From positions 120,451 through 184,450 of the forward strand of contig NZ_FNEE01000012.1 of assembly GCF_900099905.1 (NCBI RefSeq): 64,000 nt of DNA, written 5' to 3'. Position numbers and translations under genes: made by a program. The DNA comes from Mesorhizobium muleiense. Its GTDB lineage: Bacteria > Pseudomonadota > Alphaproteobacteria > Rhizobiales > Rhizobiaceae. The first letter of the stretch is position 1, and every line of letters begins with the position of its first letter. Positions 34,948 to 43,784 of this stretch are shown one piece after another. Under the pieces are notes generated by a model, which saw nothing but the letters and a program-made list of their open reading frames with translations, searched no databases and was not told the DNA's origin.

Positions 34948-36033
34948 TCAGATGGGCAGCATAGGGCAGTTAGCGCCGCGGCGCAGGCTGATATGCGCCA
35001 CGTCGCCGACGCTGAATTGAAAACCTTCCGCCCGGCGTGGCGCATCGATCACCACTGGTATCCCCTGCCCCAATTCGGCGTGCAGGCGCAAGGTGCGGCC
35101 GCGAAAGACGATGCTGCTCACCCGCACCGGCGCGGTGCCGATCGCTGCTTCGGTCGTCGCCAAAAGATCCTCCGGACGCACACCGATGGTTCGCACCGCG
35201 CCTTCTCCCGGCGCTTCGCCGGTTTCCGACGTGGCTTCGAGCGGCAGGGCGCCGGCGCTGAAACGCAATCGATCGCCGTCACGGCCGACAAAGCGCGACT
35301 GCAGGAGGTTCATCGTGCCGATGAAACTGGCGACGAATTTGGTGGCGGGCCGGTCGTAGAGCGTGGCCGGCGGTGCGATCTGCTCGATGCGGCCCTTGTT
35401 CATGACGACGATGCGGTCGGAGATCGACAGCGCCTCGGTCTGGTCGTGGGTGACCATGACGAAGGTGGTGCCGAGCCGAGACTGCAGCCGCTTCAATTCG
35501 ACCTGCATCTGTTCGCGCAGATGCGCATCGAGCGCCGACAGCGGCTCGTCGAGCAACAGCACACGTGGTTCGCAGACAATCGCACGGGCAAGCGCCACGC
35601 GCTGGCGCTGGCCGCCCGACAATTCGGACACGCGGGCGCCGAGCTTCTCGGCAAGGCCGACCATGTCGAGCGCTTCGCCGACGCGCTTTGCCTGTTCGGT
35701 CCCGGAAAGCTTGCGCAGCGACAGGCCGAAGCCGACATTTTCGGCGACGTCCATGTGCGGAAACAGCGCATAGTCCTGGAACACGGTGTTGACGGGACGG
35801 TCGAACGGCCGCAGCGAAGTAATGTCACTGCCGTCGAGCAGCACCCGTCCGCTCGACGGGCTTTCGAACCCTGCGATCACCCGCAGGCTAGTGGTCTTGC
35901 CGCAGCCGGATGGGCCGAGCAAGGTCAGGAACTCGCCGCGGGCAATGTCGAGATCGACGGCGTCGAGTCCGACAATGCCGCCGGGGAAAATCTTCGACAC
36001 CGCCTCCAGCCGGACGAGAGGATCAGGCGCCAT
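34948..36033 (-). CDS. spermidine/putrescine-type ABC ATPase (PotA-like)
   Basis: A 361-residue ATPase with Walker A GPSGCGKTT (40-48), FQDYALFPHMDVAENVGFGL, LSGGQRQRVALARA and LLDEPLSALD, plus a TOBE domain at the C-terminus. These are PotA/PotG features. The ATG at 36033 overlaps the regulator stop (36023) by 11 bp. Its permeases and binding protein lie upstream, separated by the regulator gene and a palindromic repeat. Confidence 0.92.
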   Translation of the reverse strand: MAPDPLVRLEAVSKIFPGGIVGLDAVDLDIARGEFLTLLGPSGCGKTTSLRVIAGFESPSSGRVLLDGSDITSLRPFDRPVNTVFQDYALFPHMDVAENVGFGLSLRKLSGTEQAKRVGEALDMVGLAEKLGARVSELSGGQRQRVALARAIVCEPRVLLLDEPLSALDAHLREQMQVELKRLQSRLGTTFVMVTHDQTEALSISDRIVVMNKGRIEQIAPPATLYDRPATKFVASFIGTMNLLQSRFVGRDGDRLRFSAGALPLEATSETGEAPGEGAVRTIGVRPEDLLATTEAAIGTAPVRVSSIVFRGRTLRLHAELGQGIPVVIDAPRRAEGFQFSVGDVAHISLRRGANCPMLPI

Positions 36034-36631
36034 CGCGAACCTCGGACGGCTTGGTCGTGTTGACCCAGAGGATCTGGCAGCGCTCGGCGCCCGGATTGCG
36101 GAAGGCATGCAGCAAGGTGCTTTTGAAGGCGAAGCTGTCGCCGGTCTTCAGCCCGTAGGTGGTTGAATCGATCACGAGTTCGACCTCGCCCGACAGGACG
36201 AAACCGAATTCGTGGCCGGGATGGGCGTAGGCTTCGACGGTGCCGCCGCCGGCTTCCACCGTCACCAGCATGCCGTTGAGCGTAGCGGCCGGCGGCGATA
36301 GCAGCGCCTTGGCGATGCCTTCCGACTTCACCGGGACCTGGCGCCGGCTGTTGGCGCGCACGCAATAGAGATCGCTGACTGCATCGTTGCCGTCAGCAAT
36401 CAGCGCCGACGGCTCGATGTCGAGAGCGGCGGCGAGCGGCCAGATCACCTTGACGCGAAGCGAGGACAAGCCGCGCTCGATCTGGCTGAGCGCACCGATC
36501 GAAACGCCGGCCTTGGCGGCAAGCTCGGCCAGCGAAAGACTGCGTTCCAGCCTGAGCGCCCGCACGCGCCGGCCGACCCGCACATCTGCGTCGTCTTTCG
36601 GCTTTTCAGCCGCTTGGTCCAGTATATCCAT
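36023..36631 (-). CDS. XRE-cupin transcriptional regulator (PuuR-like)
   Basis: A 202-residue regulator: XRE helix-turn-helix at about 21-75 (LSLAELAAKAGVSIGALSQ) and a C-terminal cupin (AYAHPGHEFGFVLSGEVEL; TGDSFAFKSTLLHAFRN). PuuR of E. coli, which represses putrescine utilisation genes, has this architecture. The ATG at 36631 follows a palindromic repeat. The gene is translationally coupled to the PotA-like gene. It is the best candidate to bind the TTTCA-N6-TGAAA palindromes in this cluster. Confidence 0.88.
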   Translation of the reverse strand: MDILDQAAEKPKDDADVRVGRRVRALRLERSLSLAELAAKAGVSIGALSQIERGLSSLRVKVIWPLAAALDIEPSALIADGNDAVSDLYCVRANSRRQVPVKSEGIAKALLSPPAATLNGMLVTVEAGGGTVEAYAHPGHEFGFVLSGEVELVIDSTTYGLKTGDSFAFKSTLLHAFRNPGAERCQILWVNTTKPSEVRDGA

Positions 36632-36682
36632 CTGTTTCCCGACCTCGTTTTCGGTATCCTGGAGCGGCGCTTCGCGGTTCTC

Positions 36683-36863
36683 CCTTCTCCCCTTGTGGGA
36701 GAAGGTGGATCGGCGCGCAGCGCCGAGACGGTTGAGGGGTGCTGGCCGGAGCGCGGTTGTGCCGAGCTGGACCACCCCTCATCCGACGGAGCTGAGCCTG
36801 TCCTCGGGCTTGCCGAAGGCAAGACCCGTGGGCTCGGCCACCTTCTCCCACAAGGGGAGAAGG
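36683..36863. repeat. palindromic intergenic repeat within the pot-like operon
   Basis: The 26-bp ends (36683-36708 and 36838-36863) are perfect inverted copies, and inner GAGGGGTG/CACCCCTC arms add a second stem. The 181-bp element lies between the PotD-like gene and the regulator. Its first 15 bp recur at 63986-64000. It has no transposase; the type is a rhizobial intergenic mosaic element. Confidence 0.85.
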
Positions 36864-36873
36864 AAGAGCGAAC

Positions 36874-37944
36874 TCAGCCGCCTGCCTTGACCTTCTCGAA
36901 CATCTTGGCGAGTTCGTCATTCTGTTTCATCGGCCCGGTGAAGACGGTAGTCTTCAGCATCACTTCCGGATCGGACGGCAGTTGCAGCTTTTCCAGTTCC
37001 TCCTTCGGCACCGCGGCGAAGGCCGAGCTGTTTGAGCTGCCGTAACCATAGGTCTGAATCAGGTATTTTCCCGAATCCGTCTCCAGCCGGCTGTTGATGA
37101 AATCATAGGCGAGGTCGACATTCTTGGCGTCCTTGAGCACGACGAAGCCGCACGACCAGGTCAGCATGCCTTCCCTAGGCTTCATGAACTCGACCGGCAC
37201 GCCCTGCTTCTTCAGCGAGGTGGCCGACGCGTTCCAAGTCATGGCGGCGACCAACTGGCCACTCGCAAGCGCCTGTTCGACCGAGGTCATGTCGGTGGTG
37301 TAGTTGGAGAGCAGCGGGCGCTGCTCGCGCAGTTTTTCAGCCACCTTTTCCATCTGTTCCGGCGTCATGTCGAACGGATTGACACCGGCGAGAAGCGCCG
37401 CCACCACCGGCGTGTCGTGGACGGCATCGATCGTCGCCATGCGCCCGGCATATTGCTTGTCCCACAAAAGGTTCCAGCTCGGCTCCGGGTTCTTCACCAG
37501 ATCGGTGCGGTAAAGGATCGAGGTGTTGCCCCAGTCCCACGGCACCATCCAGACTTTGCCGTCGCCGGCCTGCAGGTCGGGCAGGTTCTTGAAAACCGGA
37601 AAGATCGAATCCCAGTTCTTGATGCGCTTGGTGTCGATTGGCTGCAGCAGGCCTTCCTTGTTCCAGCGCGCCACCTTGTCGTAGCAGGGATGCGCGACGT
37701 CAGGACGGAAACCGGCCTTGACCTTGGTGAAGGCGTCATCGTCGTCGCCGAACATCGAGGCCTCGACGCCATCGGGGTGTGCGGCGAGGAAGCTCTTGTT
37801 GAAGTCGGGAAGTTCGTAGCCCGACCAGGTGAAATATTGCAGCTTGTCGGCCGCAAGCGCGACGGTCGACGAAAGCGCCAGCGCGAAGGCTGCCAATCCG
37901 GCTTGGACTGTCTTGCGATTTATCGATTTCAGGTCGAATGCCAT
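36874..37944 (-). CDS. polyamine-type ABC solute-binding protein (PotD-like)
   Basis: A 356-residue periplasmic binding protein with a signal peptide (about 1-32, ending AVALA). The mature part starts DKLQYFTWSGYELPDF, the PotD/PotF-like opening, and has WNASATSLKKQGVPVEF and GYGSSNSSAF. The ATG at 37944 has GAGGAGA at good distance; the frame remains open far upstream through the permease gene but that part is antisense-type sequence. Substrate is likely putrescine, spermidine or a related amine. Confidence 0.9.
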   Translation of the reverse strand: MAFDLKSINRKTVQAGLAAFALALSSTVALAADKLQYFTWSGYELPDFNKSFLAAHPDGVEASMFGDDDDAFTKVKAGFRPDVAHPCYDKVARWNKEGLLQPIDTKRIKNWDSIFPVFKNLPDLQAGDGKVWMVPWDWGNTSILYRTDLVKNPEPSWNLLWDKQYAGRMATIDAVHDTPVVAALLAGVNPFDMTPEQMEKVAEKLREQRPLLSNYTTDMTSVEQALASGQLVAAMTWNASATSLKKQGVPVEFMKPREGMLTWSCGFVVLKDAKNVDLAYDFINSRLETDSGKYLIQTYGYGSSNSSAFAAVPKEELEKLQLPSDPEVMLKTTVFTGPMKQNDELAKMFEKVKAGG

Positions 37945-38807
37945 TGCAGTTCTCCTCTTTCGGTTTCTTCTGGTTTGGACAGGTTGGCGGGCACTGGCCG
38001 CTGAGCGGCGGCGAGCCCGCGATGGCGCAGGATTTCGGCAATTGCCGCGATGACGAAGGACACGGCCAGGATGGCCGTGCCCAGTGCCATGACGGTGGGC
38101 AGCGATTTCGGGAAACGCAACTGGCTCCAGATATAAAGCGGCAAGGTCGGTTCGGTACCGGCGAGGAAGAAGGCGACGATGAACTCGTCGAAGGAGGTCA
38201 GGAAGGCCAGCATGAACGCTGATACAATGGCGGGCAGGCTGAGCGGCAGCATGACCCGTCTGAATGTCGTCCAGTCGGAGGCGCCGAGATCGAGTGCCGC
38301 CTCGTGGATGGTCTTGGGTATAGCGGCGAAGCGGCTTTTCATGATCACCACCGTCGTCGGCAGCGCCACCAATATGTGGCCGAGCACGATCGCGGTACGC
38401 GATGGACCGAATCCAATGAGGTTGACCAGGATCAGCAGCGAGATGCCGACGATCACGCCAGGGATCAGGATCGGCAGCCGCGCGATGGCGCTGATCGTGG
38501 CGGCAAGCGGCGAGCGGCCAAAAAGATCCATGTAGGACACGGTGATGCCGCAGAGCGTGGCACCGGTGGCGGCAATTGCACCGATGACGAGGCTGTTGGC
38601 AAGGGCGCCGGACAGCGCCGAATTGCCGGACAGCGTCGTGTACCATTCAAACGTGAAGCCTTGCAGCGGAAACGCCGCCTGGATCGAATCGTTGAAGGAG
38701 AAAAGCGGGATCAGCAATACCGGCAAATACAGAAATACCAGGTAGACAAGGACGTAGGCGCCGAGCCAACTCCCACCTTTCTTAGCGTCTTTCCGCGCCG
38801 CGCTCAT
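37929..38807 (-). CDS. polyamine-type ABC permease (PotC-like)
   Basis: A 292-residue permease with six helices and an EAA loop (EAALDLGASDWTTFRRVMLP, about 190). It overlaps the PotB-like stop as ATGA and its own end overlaps the PotD-like start by 16 bp, so all three are translationally linked. Confidence 0.92.
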   Translation of the reverse strand: MSAARKDAKKGGSWLGAYVLVYLVFLYLPVLLIPLFSFNDSIQAAFPLQGFTFEWYTTLSGNSALSGALANSLVIGAIAATGATLCGITVSYMDLFGRSPLAATISAIARLPILIPGVIVGISLLILVNLIGFGPSRTAIVLGHILVALPTTVVIMKSRFAAIPKTIHEAALDLGASDWTTFRRVMLPLSLPAIVSAFMLAFLTSFDEFIVAFFLAGTEPTLPLYIWSQLRFPKSLPTVMALGTAILAVSFVIAAIAEILRHRGLAAAQRPVPANLSKPEETERGELQWHST

Positions 38808-39691
38808 GTGCGGCTGCCAAACCTGCGGTCGGCGGAACGCACGACCAGCACCACGGCAAGGATGACCAGCATGACGGCAACGGCGAGTGCTGCGCCGAAC
38901 GGCCAGTCATTTGCCTTGCCGAACTGGGCCTGGATCAGCGAGCCGATCATGGTGCTGGCAGGGCCGCCGACCAGCGCCGGGGTGACATAATCGCCGACCG
39001 TCGGCACGAAGACGACGAGAGCCGCCGCCAGCACCCCCGGCATCGAATTCGGCAGCACCACGCGGCGAAAGCTGGTGAACGGTCTGGCGCCGAGATCGGA
39101 AGCAGCTTCGAGCAGCGATTTCGGGATCGTGTCCAGCGCCACATAGATAGGCAGGATGGCGAACGGCGCATAGGCGTGAGCCAGCGTGACGACGACGGCG
39201 GCCGGCGTGTTGAGAAACGCCAGTGTCGGTTCGGACCAGATGCCGCTTTCGACGAGCGCCGAGTTCAGCACGCCATTGTAGGCAAGCACAATCTTCCAGG
39301 CGAAGACGCGCAAGAGATAGCTGGTCCAGAACGGCAGCGTCACCAGAAACAGCAGCAGCCCGCGCCGCCGTCCGGCATGGAAGGCCAGATAGTAGGCGAC
39401 GGGATAGGCGGTGACGACCGTCGCCAGCGTCACCAGGCCGGCAATGGCCAGCGAGCGCAGCGTTACCGTCCAGTACAGCGGGTCGGATGCCACGGTGATG
39501 AAATTCGCAAAAGTGAAACCGGCGCCCAGCAGCGAACCGTCATTGCCGCGAAGGGCGAGGAAAACCACGAGGCCGAGGGCAAACAGGATCAGGAAGAAGG
39601 TGACCAGCCCGCCCGGCAGCAGCATGGCCAACCGGAAACCCGTCGAGGACCGGGACTCCGGCAGCGGCTGCCTTGCAACGATGGTCGACAT
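38804..39691 (-). CDS. polyamine-type ABC permease (PotB-like)
   Basis: A 295-residue permease with a short cytosolic start, six helices, and an EAA loop (EAASDLGARPFTSFRRVVLP). It is the first transporter gene after the oxidase. A CTTGACA -35-like box and a TTTCA-N6-TGAAA palindrome lie in the 84 bp before it, which argues for its own promoter. Confidence 0.92.
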   Translation of the reverse strand: MSTIVARQPLPESRSSTGFRLAMLLPGGLVTFFLILFALGLVVFLALRGNDGSLLGAGFTFANFITVASDPLYWTVTLRSLAIAGLVTLATVVTAYPVAYYLAFHAGRRRGLLLFLVTLPFWTSYLLRVFAWKIVLAYNGVLNSALVESGIWSEPTLAFLNTPAAVVVTLAHAYAPFAILPIYVALDTIPKSLLEAASDLGARPFTSFRRVVLPNSMPGVLAAALVVFVPTVGDYVTPALVGGPASTMIGSLIQAQFGKANDWPFGAALAVAVMLVILAVVLVVRSADRRFGSRT

Positions 39692-39728
39692 CGGGGTTGC
39701 CCATCGAATTTGAAATCACTTAAGAATT

Positions 39729-39752
39729 TTTCAGAATCGTGAAACTGTCAAG
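39729..39752 (-). promoter_or_regulatory. promoter and palindromic operator of the pot-like operon
   Basis: On the minus strand CTTGACA (39752-39746) is a good -35 box, followed at once by the palindrome TTTCA-CGATTC-TGAAA (39744-39729), where a bound repressor would block the promoter. The same palindrome type occurs at 41104-41119. Confidence 0.55.
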
Positions 39753-39775
39753 CTGATTCCTGCATAGGCATAAAA

Positions 39776-41059
39776 TCAGCGCTCGAATGCATCCAGCATA
39801 CGATACCAGGCGATCGTCGCGGCGACGCCGACCTGCCGAAAGACGTGGAATGGGATTGGCCGGATCGGCGAGACCGGGAACGGCAATTGCCTGGCGTCGC
39901 CGCTCGCCAGATAGCCAGCAATGCGCTCGCCAAGCGCGGTCATCAGGCCGACGCCACGGCCCTGGCAGCCGACCACGGCCATCAGGCCCTGCTGGGGCTC
40001 GTGGATATGCGGGAGGTGATCCGGCGTCATCGCCACCCGGCCAAACCAGCGCTTTTCGATTGCGACTCCGGATAGCGCCGGATACAGCCGGAGCAGCGCG
40101 CGCTCGAGATGCGCCCAATCACTTTCGCTGGTCGGCAGCGCCATTCGGCCGCGCCCGCCGAGCACCAGCCGCCCGTCGGCACTCTTGCGGTAATAAACGA
40201 GGATGCGACGTGAGTCCGATACTGCTTGCCGTTCCGGTAGAATCCCGGCCGCCAGAACGGGCGGCAGCGGTGCTGTCGCGATCTGGAAGGAGTGCAGCGG
40301 AACGATCGTCTCGGCGAGACCGGGAAGCAGGTCGCCGGTGTAGGCATTCGTCGCCAGAATGACCGCCTTCGCCTGCAGTTCGGCGCCGCCCTCCGTCGAG
40401 ATGCGCCAAATGCCGGCGTTGTAATCGAGGCGCATCACCTTCTGGTGTTCGGCGATCTTCACGCCCGCGGCCGAGGCGATCCGTGCCAGTTCCGACGCAT
40501 AGGCAAGCGGATCAATCACGCCGGCCCGGCGGTCGAGCCAGCCACCGAGATAGCCGTGCGCGCCAGTCAACGCGGCGATCTCGGTCTGGCTCAGAAGCCG
40601 GACATCGGCGCCACGGTTCCGCCACTGCCGGTCCCTGTTCGCCGCCGCCTCCAGCGCCGTCTCAGTGTGCGCTGCCTGGATCCAGCCGTTGCGGACGAAC
40701 GGCACCGCCAGTTTCTCGTCGCGGATCAATTCGAAGACGGCGTCCGCCGTTGAGGCGGCAAAATTGACGAGGATCTCACCGCGTTCGAGGCCAAAATGCT
40801 CCAGCAGCCATTCCGGATCATATTTCAGGCCGGGGATGACCTGACCGCCATTCAGACCCGATGCGCCTTGGCCGATTTCGCCGGCTTCCAGCACCTGCAC
40901 GGCAAGGCCGAACCGGGCTGCATGCAAGGCTGTCGACAGACCGAGAATCCCGCCACCGACAATGACGACATCGGCACGCTGGCGGCCGGGAAAAAGCGAC
41001 CGGAACGCAGGGGCCGCCGGCGGCTTCCGCCAGATCGGATCGGAAAACGGTAGGGGCAA
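39776..41059 (-). CDS. FAD-dependent oxidoreductase (PuuB/DadA-like)
   Basis: A 427-residue DAO-fold flavoenzyme: the dinucleotide motif GGGILG (35-40) with ARFGLAVQVLEAGEIGQGASG after it, ALTGAHGYLGG in the substrate domain, and a GCQGRGVGLMTALGERIA C-terminal flavin block. Gamma-glutamylputrescine oxidase (PuuB) and related amine oxidases are of this type. Context with a PotABCD-like importer and an ALDH supports polyamine breakdown, but no glutamylating ligase (PuuA) or hydrolase (PuuD) is in the window. Confidence 0.88.
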   Translation of the reverse strand: MPLPFSDPIWRKPPAAPAFRSLFPGRQRADVVIVGGGILGLSTALHAARFGLAVQVLEAGEIGQGASGLNGGQVIPGLKYDPEWLLEHFGLERGEILVNFAASTADAVFELIRDEKLAVPFVRNGWIQAAHTETALEAAANRDRQWRNRGADVRLLSQTEIAALTGAHGYLGGWLDRRAGVIDPLAYASELARIASAAGVKIAEHQKVMRLDYNAGIWRISTEGGAELQAKAVILATNAYTGDLLPGLAETIVPLHSFQIATAPLPPVLAAGILPERQAVSDSRRILVYYRKSADGRLVLGGRGRMALPTSESDWAHLERALLRLYPALSGVAIEKRWFGRVAMTPDHLPHIHEPQQGLMAVVGCQGRGVGLMTALGERIAGYLASGDARQLPFPVSPIRPIPFHVFRQVGVAATIAWYRMLDAFER

Positions 41060-41103
41060 GGGTCACCTGAATGTACTTCGTCAAATGAAAATCCTAGTGA
41101 CGA

Positions 41104-41119
41104 TTTCATGATTTTGAAA
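41104..41119. promoter_or_regulatory. palindromic operator upstream of the PuuB-like oxidase
   Basis: TTTCA-TGATTT-TGAAA, 45 bp before the oxidase start and 200 bp before the rightward FAH-family gene. It matches the palindrome before the PotB-like gene in both arms and most of the spacer. Confidence 0.55.
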
Positions 41120-41319
41120 GAGCCTTTGATCTCGGCATCAGGGGGGATTGAAGAGGAAGGCGTCCGCCACTGCGAAATGCAGCGCAGGGGCTCGACCGCG
41201 AGGAACGGGATAGACCTTTGTCGGGAATTTGTCGAAAGTGCCGCCGCCGCGGCCAGGCTTTTGATGAACCATCGGTCCGCAGCGACGACGCAGAACAAGA
41301 CAGCAGAGGACCGCAAGCC

Positions 41320-42477
41320 ATGACGAACGCCACCCTCCTGCCCGACGAGGGCCTCTTCATCGGCCGCGCCCGGACGAGCGGAGCATCGCATCCGCTGGTG
41401 GTCACGGTACGCGGCGGCACGGTCTTCGACATCACCTCCAGCATGGCACCAACCGTGCGCGACGTCTGCGAGATGCCGGACCCAGCAGGCTACGTCCACG
41501 CCGCCGCGGGCGAACCGATCGGATCGCTCGATGCAATCGCCGCCAACAGTTTCCAGGCCGCGCGCGATCCGCAAAAGCCGTACCTGCTCTCTCCGGTCGA
41601 CCTGCAGGCGGTCAAGGCATCGGGCGTCACCTTCGTCGTCAGCCTGCTCGAACGGGTCATCGAGGAGCAGGCGCGCGGCTCCGCGGAAAAAGCCGACGCC
41701 ATTCGCGCCGACATTGCCGGGCTGATCGGCCACGATCTGTCGAAGCTCAAGCCAGGCTCGCCGGAGGCGATGGAGATCAAGACCAAGCTGATCCAGCGCT
41801 GCGCCTGGTCGCAATATCTGGAAGTGGGCATCGGCCCCGATGCCGAAATCTTCACCAAATGCCAGCCGATGGCGTCGGTCGGCTTCGGCGCCGATGTCGG
41901 CCTGCATCCGGTCTCCACCTGGAACAATCCCGAGCCGGAGATCGCCATGATCGTCGCCGGCAGCGGCAAGATCGTCGGCGCCACGCTCGGCAACGACGTC
42001 AATCTGCGCGACGTCGAAGGGCGCTCGGCGCTGTTGCTCGGCAAGGCCAAGGACAACAACGCTTCGGCCGCGCTCGGCCCGTTCATCCGGCTGTTCGACG
42101 ATACCTTTTCCATTGGTGACGTGAAGCAGGCCACCGTGCGGCTGAAGGTCGAGGGCGAGGATGGTTTCTCGCTGGAGGGCGCCAGTTCGATGGCCGAGAT
42201 CAGCCGCTCGCCCGAAGAACTGGTCGCCGCCGCCATGGGCCCGCATCACCAGTACCCCGACGGGCTGGCGCTCTATCTCGGCACCATGTTCGTGCCGTCG
42301 AAGGACCGCGGCGAAAAGGGCAAGGGCTTCACGCACAAGGTCGGCGACATCGTCACCATCTCATCGGAGAAATTCGGCGCCCTGATCAACAGGGTACGGC
42401 TGTCTCCCGACTGTCCCCACTGGACCTACGGCGCCAGCCATCTGATGCGCGACCTTGCCAGGGCCGACCTCATTTAG
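41320..42477 (+). CDS. fumarylacetoacetate hydrolase family protein (sugar-acid dehydratase-like)
   Basis: A 385-residue FAH-domain protein, longer than the usual FAH enzyme. N-terminal half is family-specific (FIGRARTSGASHPLVVTVRGG, given in part); the FAH half has EIAMIVAGSGKIVGATLGND, NLRDVEG and a GEKGKGFTHKVGDIV block. Members of this length occur beside sugar importers and include 2-keto-3-deoxy sugar-acid dehydratase-type enzymes. The ATG at 41320 has AGAGGA upstream. It precedes an Frc-like ABC importer, so it may process a sugar acid made from the imported sugar. Confidence 0.85.
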   Translation: MTNATLLPDEGLFIGRARTSGASHPLVVTVRGGTVFDITSSMAPTVRDVCEMPDPAGYVHAAAGEPIGSLDAIAANSFQAARDPQKPYLLSPVDLQAVKASGVTFVVSLLERVIEEQARGSAEKADAIRADIAGLIGHDLSKLKPGSPEAMEIKTKLIQRCAWSQYLEVGIGPDAEIFTKCQPMASVGFGADVGLHPVSTWNNPEPEIAMIVAGSGKIVGATLGNDVNLRDVEGRSALLLGKAKDNNASAALGPFIRLFDDTFSIGDVKQATVRLKVEGEDGFSLEGASSMAEISRSPEELVAAAMGPHHQYPDGLALYLGTMFVPSKDRGEKGKGFTHKVGDIVTISSEKFGALINRVRLSPDCPHWTYGASHLMRDLARADLI

Positions 42478-42532
42478 CTTCCGTCCCGCCTGCGCCTCGT
42501 CTTCGGCGCCGAGACCGCTTGCCGCAAAAGAT

Positions 42533-42648
42533 ATCAGCCAAACTGATGCGATCTGATGGGATGGCTGATGGCGCATCGTCGTGCGCCAACTACCACTGGC
42601 AAATGGAGGCTTGCCATTGATCGAAAAAGCGGATGCTCTGATGCATCC
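42533..42648 (+). promoter_or_regulatory. two inverted repeats upstream of the Frc-like importer
   Basis: ATCAGCCA/TGGCTGAT (42533-42569, 21-nt spacer) and GGATGC-N6-GCATCC (42631-42648) precede the binding-protein gene. The second is an 18-bp palindrome of the LacI operator style and would suit the LacI regulator at the end of this operon. Confidence 0.4.
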
Positions 42649-42732
42649 AGATCGCCGCTGGCAAGAATACGGTCAGGCTTGCCGTGATCGTCGCCGGAGC
42701 TGGAGGACGTTTTCAAAATGGGAGGAAATCAA

Positions 42733-43665
42733 ATGCTGACGAGGCTACGACTATTTGTATTCGGCTTGATCGTGGCGCTGGCGATTCCGGCGGCGGCACA
42801 GGCCAAGACCTTCTACTGGATTTCGCATGGCGGCCCGGCCGACCCGGTCTGGACCTACTTCCTCGCCGGCGCCAAGCAATGGGCGACGGACACCGGCAAC
42901 ACCGTCAACACCTCGTTCCACAATGGCGACGTGTCGTCCCAGCAGGAGGCTGTTCGCGCCGCCATCGCGGCGAAGGCCGACGGCATCACCACCACCAGCC
43001 CCGACCCGGGCAGCCTTATCGAGCTCGTCAAGGAGGCACGAGCGGCAAACATCCCGATCATCAACTTCAACACGCCCGATCCGAAGGCGGACTTCAACGC
43101 CTATGTCGGCGGCGACAACGTCACCTTCGGCAAGAACTGGGCTCAGTATCTGGTCGACAAGGGCCTGGTGAAGAAGGGCGATTTTGTCTGGATGCCTGTT
43201 GAAATCCCCGGCGCCACCTATGGCGTCCAGGAAGAAGAGGGCATCAAGAGCGTCTTCGAGCCGCTCGGCATCACCTATGAAATCACCGAAGCCACGCTCG
43301 ACCAGGCCGAAGCAATCAACCGCATGGTCGACTATCTCACCGCCAACAGGGCCAAGGTCAAGGCGATCATCGGTCTTGGCGACCTGGTGACCGGCTCGAT
43401 CAAGCGGGTGTTCGACCAGGCCGGCATCAAGCCGGGCGAAATCCCGGTCGTCGGCTGGGGCAACTCGCTCGACACCACCCAGGAGGTGCTGACCGGCTAC
43501 GTCAATGCCGCGCAGTGGCAGGATCCGCAGGCGACCAGCTATGTGGCGCTTTCGATCGCCAACATGGCCGCCAGCGGCATTCCGCCCGGCTTCGACGTGA
43601 TCACCGGCGCGCTCTACGAAAAGGACACCGCACAGGTCTACGACGACATCCTGTCCGGCAAATAA
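42733..43665 (+). CDS. sugar ABC solute-binding protein (RbsB/FrcB-like)
   Basis: A 310-residue type-1 periplasmic binding protein. Signal peptide to about residue 23 (ending AAAQA), mature start KTFYWISHGGPADPVW, ligand-contact blocks INFNTPDPK and VVGWGNSLDTT. The ATG at 42733 has GGAGG 8 nt upstream, better than the ATG 15 nt earlier. First gene of an operon with permease, ATPase and LacI regulator. Confidence 0.92.
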   Translation: MLTRLRLFVFGLIVALAIPAAAQAKTFYWISHGGPADPVWTYFLAGAKQWATDTGNTVNTSFHNGDVSSQQEAVRAAIAAKADGITTTSPDPGSLIELVKEARAANIPIINFNTPDPKADFNAYVGGDNVTFGKNWAQYLVDKGLVKKGDFVWMPVEIPGATYGVQEEEGIKSVFEPLGITYEITEATLDQAEAINRMVDYLTANRAKVKAIIGLGDLVTGSIKRVFDQAGIKPGEIPVVGWGNSLDTTQEVLTGYVNAAQWQDPQATSYVALSIANMAASGIPPGFDVITGALYEKDTAQVYDDILSGK

Positions 43666-43675
43666 AACCGCGATC

Positions 43676-43709
43676 GGGATGGTCACGGCACGCCTGCCAC
43701 GATCATCCC
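43676..43709 (+). terminator. intercistronic hairpin after the binding-protein gene
   Basis: GGGATGGTC pairs with GATCATCCC (9 bp, one G-U wobble) around an inner GGCA/TGCC stem, 11 bp after the stop codon. Likely stabilises the binding-protein message. Confidence 0.5.
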
Positions 43710-43784
43710 CATCATCCCGCTGAGCCTCGAACCGCCTCATGCGGTATCGGGCTTGGCCAGTTCCAACCATGTCGCGGGTCCAAC

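Noticed and set aside
36683..36863. Insertion sequence with terminal inverted repeats
   Set aside because: The inverted ends are perfect but the interior of 129 bp has no transposase and no flanking target duplication was evident; a mosaic palindromic element fits better.
37945..38646. Upstream extension of the PotD-like protein
   Set aside because: The frame stays open through the PotC-like gene, but the ATG at 37944 has a ribosome binding site and begins a clear signal peptide.
40852..42336. A 494-codon minus-strand frame across two genes
   Set aside because: It covers the divergent promoter region and is antisense to the FAH-family enzyme; its composition is arginine/histidine/aspartate-rich without domain motifs.
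43515..43784. N-terminal extension of the FrcC-like permease
   Set aside because: It overlaps the binding-protein gene and a hairpin and reads as low-complexity non-membrane sequence; the GTG at 43785 fits the family start.
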